Part shown: positions 34,771 through 43,156 of the stretch, in pieces
How positions within the stretch are numbered: the first letter of the stretch is position 1
How the letters are laid out: each line of letters starts with the position of its first letter
NCBI RefSeq assembly: GCF_016757755.1
Contig: NZ_CP068437.1
Coordinates: forward strand, 1,984,001 to 2,048,000
Direction: 5' to 3'
DNA: 64,000 nucleotides
From: Shewanella sp. KX20019
Lineage (GTDB): Bacteria > Pseudomonadota > Gammaproteobacteria > Enterobacterales > Shewanellaceae
Made by a program: the position numbers and the translations under genes
Notes under the pieces: generated by a model
Told to the model about the DNA's origin: nothing
The model's database searches: none
Seen by the model: the letters and a program-made list of their open reading frames with translations, nothing else

Positions 34771-34843
34771 GCTCCTTGAACACTTGATATAGCATGTCAA
34801 ACCTTGGCATGCTATTGTTCAAATAAGTCGAGGAGCGTGCTCC
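34771..34843 (+). promoter_or_regulatory. structured leader candidate upstream of dnaX with alternative pairings
   Basis: Nested inverted repeats: GCTCC (34771-34775) with GGAGC (34832-34836); TTGAACA (34776-34782) with TGTTCAA (34816-34822); TAGCATG (34790-34796) with CATGCTA (34808-34814). The same GGAGC can instead pair with GCTCC at 34839-34843. The two forms exclude each other. It ends 33 bases before the dnaX ATG. Confidence 0.5.
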
Positions 34844-34876
34844 CGTAATCATATTCATGACACGTTGGGGAGTTCC

Positions 34877-37603
34877 ATGTCATATCAGGTGTTAGCCAGA
34901 AAATGGCGCCCTGCCAAATTTGAGCAAATGGTTGGCCAGTCTCATGTTTTACATGCATTAACCAATGCGCTCACTCAGCAAAGATTGCATCATGCTTATC
35001 TGTTTTCCGGCACTCGAGGAGTGGGTAAAACCAGTCTTGCACGACTTTTCGCTAAAGGCTTAAATTGTGAACAAGGGGTTACCGCCACGCCATGTGGTGT
35101 GTGTTCAGCTTGTGTTGAAATCGCAGAAGGGCGTTTTGTTGATCTCATCGAGGTCGATGCTGCTTCGCGCACAAAAGTTGATGATACTCGCGAACTACTC
35201 GATAACGTTCAATACCGCCCGAGCCGTGGCCGCTATAAAGTGTACCTTATCGATGAAGTGCATATGCTGTCTCGCAGTAGCTTCAATGCGCTACTCAAAA
35301 CGCTCGAAGAGCCGCCAGAACATGTAAAGTTTCTACTTGCTACAACGGATCCACAGCGCTTACCGGTCACCGTGTTATCACGTTGTTTGCAGTTTAACCT
35401 CAAGAGCTTGACCCAAGATGAGATTGCCAATCAGCTAGCCAATGTCTTGACTCAAGAAACATTGAATTTTGAATCTTCAGCGATAACCCTACTTGCAAAA
35501 GCGGCTAACGGCAGTATGCGTGATGCGTTAAGTCTTACCGACCAAGCTATTGCTTTTGGTGCCGGGCAAGTCAAACTTGAACTTGTGCAAACCATGCTGG
35601 GCAGTATTGATGACAAACAGGTCATTGCTTTGTTGGAAGCATTAGCCAAAGCAGATGTGATGGCGTTGATGCAAGTCAGTGCCTGTGTATTGTCATTTGG
35701 CGCTGAGCCCGAAGAGGTGCTGCGTAGTTTACTAGAGTTATTGCACCAAATTACCTTAACTCAATTTGCTCCCGCTGCAGCGCAGATGTCGCTATACAGC
35801 GAGCAAATAAAAGCGTTTGCGGAGCAGTTATCGCCTGAGCAAGTACAGCTATATTACCAGCTGCTGTTGACCGGCCGTAAAGACTTACCCTATGCGCCTG
35901 ATCCCAAATCGGGGCTTGAAATGGCACTCCTGCGTGCAGTGACTTTTGTGCCGGAGCAACCAGTAACTAAATGGGTGACTGACACGCCTGCAAAGCTCGC
36001 TATACCTGAGCAAACGCCGCAAAGCACATTGCTGGAACACCCCGAGAAAAAAGCCTCTCCAGTTGATACAGCGGCAGAAAAAAAAACGCTGATAGAGGCT
36101 AGTGACACAGTTACCAGTCACCTTAGCGATAAAACGACAGAGCTTTCAGACTTAGAGTCAGAGCTAGAGCGCAATTCAGATGCTACAGCTAAGGCTCAAG
36201 AACCAGTGTCTCAATCTGTGCCGCCAGCATTAGGTGATCTGGAGAGCATGAATAGTGAAATGGCCGTCATACTCAGTCAAGCTGAGAGCCAAGGGTATGC
36301 AAAGGTTGATGGGTCAGGTCCACTGCAAAGTAAAACTATCGACGCCACTATCGACAAAAACGTTGACTCAACTGTCGATTCAACATCGGCAGCCAATAAT
36401 GATGATCATCAAAGCGTTGATGAAACAGCTGGTAATCAAGTAGAGATAACAACTGCAGCTGTCACATCATCAAGTCAAGGTGACTACGGGGCTGAAGACG
36501 ACCTGTCTGCTTATTCACAATATGCTGGCGCGCAGGATATAGATTTTGATGACAACAATTTTGACTTTGATGCTCCTAACTCGGCGCCATTACCACAAGA
36601 CTCGTTATCTCCTGTTGCGGCCGAACAAATTACAGTGGTTGCTAAAAGTGGAACAGAAAGTTCAACTGCAGGTGGCGAGTTAAGTGACGATATTTTAGAT
36701 GCTGTATTAGCTGCAAGGGACTCTTTACTGGACGGATTAGGCGAAGATGAGCCTAAGGAGAGTTCAGCAAAAAAGTCCGTTAAGGAGCGAAAGGCGTTTA
36801 CGCCGCCAGTACGTAAGCCTGAACCTGAAGTCGAAGAACAAGATGCTGAACAGCCAGCACAGCCAAACAATGAGATGGTTCAAGCAGATAGCAGCAGTAA
36901 TATTGTCGACAGACCGCCATGGGAAGAGCCACATGAGCATGATCCCACGCCACGGTTTAAAGATACCAGTGACGCTAATGTAGCTAAGCCGGAAATAGAT
37001 GTTGACGCTGTTAAAGCGCCACCTCAACAGCAACGCCAAACGGCTGCAGTGGAGCATCAAGTCACAGCGTCGCAGCTTGATTCAACTTCAGTTCAGGATG
37101 TTGAGTTAAACTTGCCAGAACTTCCTAGCGGTGAGCTAACGGGTAATGACATTGACTTGAAGTGGTATCGCTTTATGGCTGAGCTTGAAGTCGGCGGGCG
37201 CGTTAGACAGCTCGCAGTCAATTCAGTGTGTCATCAGTTTGAACAACCATTGTCACTGTTACTCAAGCCGGATCAAAAGCATCTTGCTGCCGATGTTGCC
37301 ATTAAGCAGTTTGAAGAGGCTATGAGTCAAGCGCTTGGCGAGCCAAGTGAAGTGCGAGTCTCTGTTGGCGTCGACAGTACTCGAGAGACGCCTCTTGAAG
37401 TTAGGCGTCGTTTCCATAAAGAGATCCTTGCACAAGCTCATCATGGGTTGATGACTGACGATAATGTACGTTGGTTAGCACAACACATGGGCGCACAATT
37501 AACATCTGATACGCTTACTTATGCACCAGAATTGTTGGTTAAAAAAGGTAAATTGATAGAATTGGTCGATATGTCGAACTTTAAGCGGTTACCTGAGTCA
37601 TAA
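34877..37603 (+). CDS. dnaX: DNA polymerase III subunits tau and gamma
   Basis: Clamp-loader ATPase and organiser of the replisome. The start at ATG 34877 (GGGGAG 4 bases before) gives 908 aa for tau. Visible are Walker A GTRGVGKTSLAR (about residues 45-56), the zinc module CEQGVTATPCGVCSAC (about 64-79), YLIDEVHMLSRSSFNALLKTLEEPP and the sensor TTDPQRLPVTVLSRC. Residues about 380-770 are an acidic, Ser/Thr/Gln-rich low-complexity linker that makes it much longer than E. coli tau (643). The C-terminal tau-specific domain (LKWYRFMAELEVGGRVRQLA) is conserved. A likely frameshift site lies at 36078. Confidence 0.96.
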   Translation: MSYQVLARKWRPAKFEQMVGQSHVLHALTNALTQQRLHHAYLFSGTRGVGKTSLARLFAKGLNCEQGVTATPCGVCSACVEIAEGRFVDLIEVDAASRTKVDDTRELLDNVQYRPSRGRYKVYLIDEVHMLSRSSFNALLKTLEEPPEHVKFLLATTDPQRLPVTVLSRCLQFNLKSLTQDEIANQLANVLTQETLNFESSAITLLAKAANGSMRDALSLTDQAIAFGAGQVKLELVQTMLGSIDDKQVIALLEALAKADVMALMQVSACVLSFGAEPEEVLRSLLELLHQITLTQFAPAAAQMSLYSEQIKAFAEQLSPEQVQLYYQLLLTGRKDLPYAPDPKSGLEMALLRAVTFVPEQPVTKWVTDTPAKLAIPEQTPQSTLLEHPEKKASPVDTAAEKKTLIEASDTVTSHLSDKTTELSDLESELERNSDATAKAQEPVSQSVPPALGDLESMNSEMAVILSQAESQGYAKVDGSGPLQSKTIDATIDKNVDSTVDSTSAANNDDHQSVDETAGNQVEITTAAVTSSSQGDYGAEDDLSAYSQYAGAQDIDFDDNNFDFDAPNSAPLPQDSLSPVAAEQITVVAKSGTESSTAGGELSDDILDAVLAARDSLLDGLGEDEPKESSAKKSVKERKAFTPPVRKPEPEVEEQDAEQPAQPNNEMVQADSSSNIVDRPPWEEPHEHDPTPRFKDTSDANVAKPEIDVDAVKAPPQQQRQTAAVEHQVTASQLDSTSVQDVELNLPELPSGELTGNDIDLKWYRFMAELEVGGRVRQLAVNSVCHQFEQPLSLLLKPDQKHLAADVAIKQFEEAMSQALGEPSEVRVSVGVDSTRETPLEVRRRFHKEILAQAHHGLMTDDNVRWLAQHMGAQLTSDTLTYAPELLVKKGKLIELVDMSNFKRLPES
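36078..36127 (+). other. probable slippage site producing the gamma subunit from dnaX
   Basis: A run of nine A (36078-36086) spans codons 401-404 and contains the A-AAA-AAA heptamer. A -1 slip adds N-A-D-R-G and stops at TAG 36100-36102, giving about 408 aa. A stem GCTA-GTGAC / GTCAC-ct-TAGC (36098-36127, 10-base loop) lies 11 bases downstream. E. coli uses A-AAA-AAG plus a stem-loop for the same purpose. The A9 could also act by transcriptional slippage, as in Thermus. Confidence 0.7.
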
Positions 37604-37703
37604 TTTTACAATTGAAATTTCAGCTTTCATTGCTAATCAGTCTATATTTAGTAAGATTAGCGCAGTTTATTTGTAGTGATAAATAATAGAAGAGAATTAG
37701 AGT

Positions 37704-38033
37704 ATGTTTGGAAAAGGCGGTATGGGCAACTTGATGAAGCAAGCCCAGCAGATGCAAGACAAAATGGCTAAAGTGCAGGAAGAGATTGCACGTATGGAAG
37801 TGACTGGCGAAGCTGGTGCTGGCCTTGTTAAAGTTACCATGACAGGTTCTCACAGTGTGCGCAAAGTCGACATTGATGCAAGCTTGCTTGAAGATGATAA
37901 AGAGATGCTAGAAGACCTGATTGCAGCAGCATGTAATGATGCCGCTCGTCGAGTCGAAGAGAGTCAAAAAGAAAGAATGGCTGAAGTCACTGGTGGCATG
38001 CAGCTTCCACCAGGCATGAAGATGCCGTTCTAA
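37704..38033 (+). CDS. ybaB: YbaB/EbfC nucleoid-associated protein
   Basis: 109 aa, full length. It starts MFGKGGMGNLMKQAQQMQDKMAKVQEEIARMEV and ends MQLPPGMKMPF, both typical. It forms a dimer with tweezer-like helices binding DNA. In E. coli recR follows directly; here 12 kb of other genes intervene. Confidence 0.95.
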   Translation: MFGKGGMGNLMKQAQQMQDKMAKVQEEIARMEVTGEAGAGLVKVTMTGSHSVRKVDIDASLLEDDKEMLEDLIAAACNDAARRVEESQKERMAEVTGGMQLPPGMKMPF

Positions 38034-38093
38034 GCGCTTGCTTAGTTGATGACATTATAATCAAACTAGGTTCTTCTGAGCCTAATTTGGTAT

Positions 38094-38124
38094 AAAAAAG
38101 CCCAAGTATATCTTGGGCTTTTTT
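38094..38124. terminator. bidirectional intrinsic terminator (ybaB / sulfatase maturase)
   Basis: AAAAAAGCCCAAG-tatat-CTTGGGCTTTTTT between convergent genes. Confidence 0.9.
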
Positions 38125-38177
38125 GAATCTGTTTTAAAATTAGATAGAGTTGAAACGTTTAAAGTGAACAGTTAGTG

Positions 38178-39359
38178 TTACTTTCTCTGCAGGTAAATAG
38201 GATAAACACTGGCAGGGTGGCCTTGTTTAATGGCTTCTAGCATCGCACCTAAGTATGGCATTGCATGGACGAAAAATTGCTTGTAGCCTCTGCATAAGTG
38301 ATGCAAACCAGCCTCTAAGTCGGCGGTAGTCCCTGTACGTTCTTTTGGACAGCCACCATTACAAAATGGCCTAAAATCACACTCTCGGCATTGCTTGGGT
38401 AGACGGGTCCACTTATTCATACCAAATTCAATCTGACGTTCACTACTCGCCATTTTTCCAAGGTCTATAATGTCGATGTCGCCCACTTTATATTCCTCAT
38501 AACTATAGTGGTCGCAGCTATAAACACTGCCATCATGCTCTAGCATCATCTGTTGACCGCAAGCTTCTGCATGAAAGCACATTTGGCTCGGTTGTCCTGC
38601 TAAAATTCCCAATGTGTTTTCAAAAAATTGAACAAAAATTTTACCGACATCTTCTTGCTTCCATTCATCAAATACTGTGCATAAAAACTGGCCCCACTGC
38701 TGTGGCGATAAAGACCAGTCTTTTTGGCTTCTGCGATCGAGTTCATGCTCAACACAGGGCTGAAATTGAATGACTGTTGAGCCTAGCGCTTTTAGCTTTT
38801 GATAAGTTTCCTTGCCAAGGTGAGCATTATCGCTGTGAACTACGGTTAGCGTATTGAATGTGACATGGTGTTTTTTAAGTAACTCCAGTCCACGCATCAC
38901 ATTGGGGTAACTGTTATTACCCTTTAGATCGGGACGGCCGTTGCCATGATTTAGTTCATCTCCATCAATACTTAAGCCAATGAGGAAGTTGTTCTTTTTG
39001 AAAAACTTAGCCCAACGCTCATTAATGAGGGTGCCATTGCTTTGGAAGGTATTGGAGATGGTCATCCCTGAGCGGGCATACTGTTTTTGCAGTTCGACGG
39101 CTTTTTCAAAAAACGCTAAGCCACGTAATGCAGGTTCGCCACCTTGCCAGCTAAAATCAACATTGTTGATATGGGCTGGTTGTGCGGCAATGTACTGTGA
39201 GATGTAAGTTTCCAGCATAGCCTCTGACATCTGCATCGTTGCATTGGGTTCATAACGCTCCTCTTTACGAAGGTAATAGCAGTAGTGGCAATCGAGATTA
39301 CACTTTGAACCGACAGGCTTTACGAGAAGATGAAATGGATATTTAGCGACTGATGACAT
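38178..39359 (-). CDS. anaerobic sulfatase-maturating radical SAM enzyme (anSME)
   Basis: Converts the active-site Ser or Cys of type I sulfatases to formylglycine. 393 aa. The radical SAM cluster motif is C20-NLD-C24-HY-C27. SPASM-region cysteines follow: CFHAEACGQQMM, SCDHYSYEEYKVGDI and CRECDFRPFCNGGCPKERTG, for two further [4Fe-4S] clusters. The sulfatase at 41543 has a Ser-type motif, which needs this class of maturase. Its promoter carries the 16-bp box also found before the sulfatase. Confidence 0.93.
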   Translation of the reverse strand: MSSVAKYPFHLLVKPVGSKCNLDCHYCYYLRKEERYEPNATMQMSEAMLETYISQYIAAQPAHINNVDFSWQGGEPALRGLAFFEKAVELQKQYARSGMTISNTFQSNGTLINERWAKFFKKNNFLIGLSIDGDELNHGNGRPDLKGNNSYPNVMRGLELLKKHHVTFNTLTVVHSDNAHLGKETYQKLKALGSTVIQFQPCVEHELDRRSQKDWSLSPQQWGQFLCTVFDEWKQEDVGKIFVQFFENTLGILAGQPSQMCFHAEACGQQMMLEHDGSVYSCDHYSYEEYKVGDIDIIDLGKMASSERQIEFGMNKWTRLPKQCRECDFRPFCNGGCPKERTGTTADLEAGLHHLCRGYKQFFVHAMPYLGAMLEAIKQGHPASVYPIYLQRK

Positions 39360-39412
39360 ATGGAAACCCCTCTATTTGTGCTCATTATCCATACATATAT
39401 GAGCCAAATCGA

Positions 39413-39428
39413 CTGGGAAGTTTCCTAG
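39413..39428 (-). promoter_or_regulatory. sulfatase-cluster box 1 (anSME promoter)
   Basis: In gene orientation CTAGGAAACTTCCCAG, two 7-bp arms separated by 2 bp. A -10-like GATAAT follows, starting 24 bases after the box (39389-39384). The box centre is 61 bases upstream of the anSME start codon. It matches the boxes at 41471 and 49544. Confidence 0.75.
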
Positions 39429-39459
39429 TCAGCACTTAATGTCGAGACAGTAGGAGGGG

Positions 39460-40056
39460 TTAAATAAGGTTACGGCTGTGGGCGTACGCAACCAACGATG
39501 ATGCATTTTCTAACGCCAGTAACTCAATCATTTTGTACTTATGATATTCCACCGTTTTCGCTGATATATTGAGGGTAGTAGCAATTTTTTTTGCTGACAT
39601 TCCAGCGGCCAAAAGCTTGAGAATATCTAACTGCCTAGCGGTAAGTACTGTTTTTTGTGTTACCTTTCCTTGTAATTCTGCAGAGATATATTGCTTACCG
39701 GCCAGCACAGTCTCAATAGCTTGTAGTAGCTCGAATCCGGCTTGATGCTTAACAACGTACCCATCGGCGCCATATTCAAAAGCGGCTTGTAAAATTTCTG
39801 CTTCATCGTGCATGGTTAGACAAATAATCTTTGTATGCGGGCAAGAACGTTTAAGTAAGCCTAAGGTGTGGTTGAGCTGCATGCCAGGCATTGATATATC
39901 CGTGATGATAATATCTGGCTGCTCAGCTTTTGTGGCTTGGATAAGTTCATCAGCATTGGTTGAAATAGAACTGACTTGATAAAGCTTTTCAACGAGCCGT
40001 GCTATACCTTCACTGACCATCTGGTGGTCATCAGCGATTACCATTGTTGGCATCAT
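39460..40056 (-). CDS. NarL/LuxR-type response regulator
   Basis: Start taken at ATG 40056 (MMPTMVIADDHQMVSEG), with AAAGGA upstream; the frame opens at 40146, overlapping the kinase gene. 198 aa. The receiver has VIADDHQ and the phospho-acceptor aspartate in IIITDISMPGM. The C-terminal LuxR helix-turn-helix is LTARQLDILKLLAAGMSAKKIATTLNISAKTVEYHKYKM. It lies 59 bases downstream of its cognate kinase. NarL-type regulators bind 7-2-7 inverted repeats, the geometry of the three boxes in this block, so it is the prime candidate to bind them. Confidence 0.92.
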   Translation of the reverse strand: MMPTMVIADDHQMVSEGIARLVEKLYQVSSISTNADELIQATKAEQPDIIITDISMPGMQLNHTLGLLKRSCPHTKIICLTMHDEAEILQAAFEYGADGYVVKHQAGFELLQAIETVLAGKQYISAELQGKVTQKTVLTARQLDILKLLAAGMSAKKIATTLNISAKTVEYHKYKMIELLALENASSLVAYAHSRNLI

Positions 40057-40115
40057 AGTTTTATTGTCCTTTGTTATCTCTTTGCATAGGTTTATCAAAA
40101 TGTTCGAGTAATTCT

Positions 40116-41309
40116 TTAGAGAGTGTTTTTTTGTGGCATTGGCCACTGCAGTGTGACCCTGAAACCAGACGATTGCTGATCGGTCTGAAACTGGATTTTG
40201 GCGCCAATCATGTCCGCTCGTTCACGCATAGATTGTATTCCCAGGGATGAAGACATAGGTTGCGGTTCTAATGACATACCCACACCGTTATCTTGGAAAG
40301 ATAGGCTGACAGTATTTTCCTTACAGGCTAAAACGATTGCCAATTTAGTGGCACTAGCATGTTTGGCAACGTTTGATAGCGCTTCTTGGGAGATCCGATA
40401 AATATGTAGTTTCTGCTCTTCAGTATATAAGATTGCTTGGCTTAGGTTGAGCGATAGAGCAATACTCTTATGAGCCGCCATTTTCTTTGCTTCTGACTCA
40501 ATCGCCGCATACAAACCGACTTTATCGATAATTGCTGGGTGTAAGTGCCGCGAGATGTGTTGTAAATCGCGGGTGATTTTTGATAGATCAGCAGCAGCCT
40601 TCATTATCGCGGGTTGTGATTTGGGCTCAATCTGATTATTGATAAAACCTAGCTCTAGATTCAACGAGGCTAAACGCTGGCCAATATCATCATGTAGATC
40701 TCTGGCTATAATTTTGAGCTGCTCCTCACTATCTTCGAGTAAGCGCTTGTTCAATGCAGTCACTTTCTCTTTTTGGTTTAATAGCTCTTGATAATGCTGT
40801 AGCCGCTGAATACTAGAGGCCATGATATTTCCCAAGATGGTTGAGCTACGAATAAATTGCTCATCAAAATCTTTCACGGTGTTAAAGTTAGCGGCCGCAA
40901 ATGCCCCCCAAGGTTTACCCATTGCTTGGATGGGGATCAAAATATGATTGATAGGAGCTTGGTCTTGAAGCTCTTTTGCTAGCGCCAGTAACTGCGGATG
41001 GGTCGCACTATTGAGAATAACGCCTGAATGGATCATAGCCTGATACTGAGATTTTATCTCAAGACTTAGGTCTAGCTTTATACTGGGTATATTACGTCCT
41101 GACACCGTATATGATCGCCAATCGGCAGCAATGTCTTTTGTATTTGGTAAGCAAGATATTCGATCAACACCCAGCAAAACACGGCACTCTTCCAATACCG
41201 CATCCATGACGTCAGGCAGCGTTCCTGTGGGGGAGTCTAATAGCTGGGTCGAGATTGAAATCAGCGTTTCATCGAATGCAGAAGACGCTATTGAATGTTG
41301 ATGACTCAC
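40116..41309 (-). CDS. NarL-system histidine kinase with N-terminal GAF-like sensor
   Basis: The GTG at 41309 with GGAG 9 bases upstream is chosen; a TTG 15 bases earlier is also open. 397 aa. A GAF-like region covers about residues 10-175 (ISTQLLDSPTGTLPDVMDAVLEECRVLLGVDRIS; HILIPIQAMGKPWGAFAAAN). HisKA_3 contains the phospho-His in IIARDLHDDIGQRLASLNLEL. The HATPase has LSFQDNGVGM and SLGIQSMRERADMIGA. No transmembrane helix is visible, so it senses a cytoplasmic signal or works with another sensor. It is divergent from the sulfatase gene. Confidence 0.9.
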   Translation of the reverse strand: MSHQHSIASSAFDETLISISTQLLDSPTGTLPDVMDAVLEECRVLLGVDRISCLPNTKDIAADWRSYTVSGRNIPSIKLDLSLEIKSQYQAMIHSGVILNSATHPQLLALAKELQDQAPINHILIPIQAMGKPWGAFAAANFNTVKDFDEQFIRSSTILGNIMASSIQRLQHYQELLNQKEKVTALNKRLLEDSEEQLKIIARDLHDDIGQRLASLNLELGFINNQIEPKSQPAIMKAAADLSKITRDLQHISRHLHPAIIDKVGLYAAIESEAKKMAAHKSIALSLNLSQAILYTEEQKLHIYRISQEALSNVAKHASATKLAIVLACKENTVSLSFQDNGVGMSLEPQPMSSSLGIQSMRERADMIGAKIQFQTDQQSSGFRVTLQWPMPQKNTL

Positions 41310-41470
41310 CTTAGGACTCTCCAATTATTGCGTTGAGTTTTCCTGCTTAAACACTCTGATCTCGGTGTGTTTAAGTACAAAAGTATCAATGAATTTACTA
41401 TTCAGAGACACTATTTTTTCAATACTATCTTCTACTAAAAAAGTGATATAAGCACGGGTAAATAACGGTT

Positions 41471-41486
41471 TTAGGAATTTTCCTAG
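41471..41486 (+). promoter_or_regulatory. sulfatase-cluster box 2 (sulfatase promoter)
   Basis: TTAGGAATTTTCCTAG with 7-2-7 geometry. The -10-like GATACT begins 24 bases after the box (41510-41515). The box centre is 64 bases upstream of the sulfatase ATG. Confidence 0.75.
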
Positions 41487-41542
41487 TTCGATTCCTCACA
41501 AAGAATCTAGATACTAGCCCCAACTTAAATGGGGAGTGAACG

Positions 41543-43075
41543 ATGAAAATTTTCACCAAAACGTTGTTATCAAAAGCAGTACTGGGCATTGCGGCTGTTA
41601 CAACTGCAGTATCTGCACCAGCAATCGCTAAAAATGATTCAGAAAAACCAAACATTCTCGTTATCATGGCAGATGATATCGGTTGGTCAAATACTTCTGC
41701 ATATAACATGGGCATGATGGGTTACAAAACTCCAAATATTGACCGTGTAGCAAAGTCTGGAATGATGTTTACTGACCACTACGGTCAACCAAGTTCAACA
41801 GCGGGTCGCGCAGCCTTCCTTACTGGCCAGCTACCGATCCGTACAGGTCTGCTAACGGTAGGAATGCCAGGTTCACCAATTGGTATTCACCAAGATGATC
41901 CAACCATCGCCGAAGTATTAAAAGAGCAGGGTTATATGACTGTTCAACTTGGTAAAAACCATTTGGGTGACCAAGAGCACATGTTGCCTCATCGCCGTGG
42001 TTTCGATTACTTCTACGGAAATCTATATCATTTAAATGCTGAAGAAGAGCCTGAGAATGAAGATTACCCTAAAGATCCAGCATTCCTAGAGCGTTTCGGT
42101 CCTCGCGGTATCGTTGAAGGTTCAGCTGACGGTGAAACGGGCTCGGGTGGTCCGTTAACTAAGAAACGTATGGAAACTATCGATCGCGAATTGACCGATA
42201 TGGCCGTTGACTATATTGAAGATTACGCGAAGAAAGATGAGCCTTTCTTTATGTGGTACAACCCTTCACGTATGCATGTTTGGACACATTTAAGTGAAAA
42301 ATGGCAGGGTAAAACAGGCTATGGTTTGTACGCAGATGGCATGGCTGAGCTTGATAGTTATGTCGGTGAAATCCTCGATACTCTAGACAAGACTGGCCAA
42401 CGTGAAAACACCATTGTTATTTTCACTACCGATAATGGCGCTGAAAAAATGTCTTGGCCTGACGGTGGTAATACCCCCTTTAAAGGCGAGAAAGGTCTAA
42501 CGTCTGAAGGCGGTGTACGTGTTCCGTTCATGGTTAGCTGGCCTGGAAAAATCCCAGCTGGCAGTGTTAACAACGGTATTCAATCTCATGAAGATATATT
42601 TACCACTCTAGCCACTTTTGCTGGTGAGAAAAATGTACAGCAGAACTTCAAGAAGAAGCATGATGTTTACATTGATGGATATGACCACACTCAAGCTTGG
42701 TTAAGCAATGAAGATACCGCCCGTAATGAGATTTTCTATTTTGCTGAAACTGGCAATTTAGAAGCTGTACGAGTTGGTAAAACGAAAGCAACCTTTATTC
42801 AGCCAACTGAAGAAAGCTGGTTTGCACCTCGCTTAGCAACGCAGTGGCCTCAACTTGTCGACCTACGTTCAGATCCGTACGAAGATGCTCCTGAGCATTC
42901 GATGATGTACCTTCGTTGGTTCGGTGAGCGTATGTATAACTTCGTTCCAGTCCAAGTTGAAGTCGCTAAATTGCTACAAACTTTCAACGAGTTCCCTCTA
43001 AGACAAGAGCCTGCATCATTTAACTTAGAACGAGTGATCAAGCAACTGCCTTATCGTGGCGGTGACGCGAAGTAA
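41543..43075 (+). CDS. periplasmic Ser-type arylsulfatase
   Basis: Hydrolyses sulfate esters using a formylglycine nucleophile. 510 aa. The signal peptide ends near AIA29. The metal aspartates are in PNILVIMADDIGWSN (about 36-50). The maturation motif is S85-T-A-G-R89 (PSSTAGRAAFLTGQ), with Ser where most relatives have Cys, so an anSME is required. Further sites are LGKNHLGD, IVIFTTDNGAEK and GGVRVPFMVSWPGKIP. GGGGAG precedes the ATG. The natural substrate is unknown; the family (arylsulfatase of the CTAGR type) includes enzymes for sulfated polysaccharides and small esters. Confidence 0.93.
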   Translation: MKIFTKTLLSKAVLGIAAVTTAVSAPAIAKNDSEKPNILVIMADDIGWSNTSAYNMGMMGYKTPNIDRVAKSGMMFTDHYGQPSSTAGRAAFLTGQLPIRTGLLTVGMPGSPIGIHQDDPTIAEVLKEQGYMTVQLGKNHLGDQEHMLPHRRGFDYFYGNLYHLNAEEEPENEDYPKDPAFLERFGPRGIVEGSADGETGSGGPLTKKRMETIDRELTDMAVDYIEDYAKKDEPFFMWYNPSRMHVWTHLSEKWQGKTGYGLYADGMAELDSYVGEILDTLDKTGQRENTIVIFTTDNGAEKMSWPDGGNTPFKGEKGLTSEGGVRVPFMVSWPGKIPAGSVNNGIQSHEDIFTTLATFAGEKNVQQNFKKKHDVYIDGYDHTQAWLSNEDTARNEIFYFAETGNLEAVRVGKTKATFIQPTEESWFAPRLATQWPQLVDLRSDPYEDAPEHSMMYLRWFGERMYNFVPVQVEVAKLLQTFNEFPLRQEPASFNLERVIKQLPYRGGDAK

Positions 43076-43089
43076 TTAGTCGCACTATT

Positions 43090-43115
43090 AAGGGCACAAT
43101 TTAGTGCCCTTTTTT
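43090..43115 (+). terminator. intrinsic terminator after the sulfatase gene
   Basis: AAGGGCAC-aattta-GTGCCCTT with six T, so the MoxR operon needs its own promoter or read-through. Confidence 0.85.
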
Positions 43116-43156
43116 AATCTATCTAGCACCCTCAAAACACTCTAAAGGTGATAGCC

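Noticed and set aside
36078..36086. A9 run in dnaX as a sequencing or assembly error
   Set aside because: The zero frame continues intact to the conserved tau C-terminal domain, so the run length as given is consistent with a functional gene.
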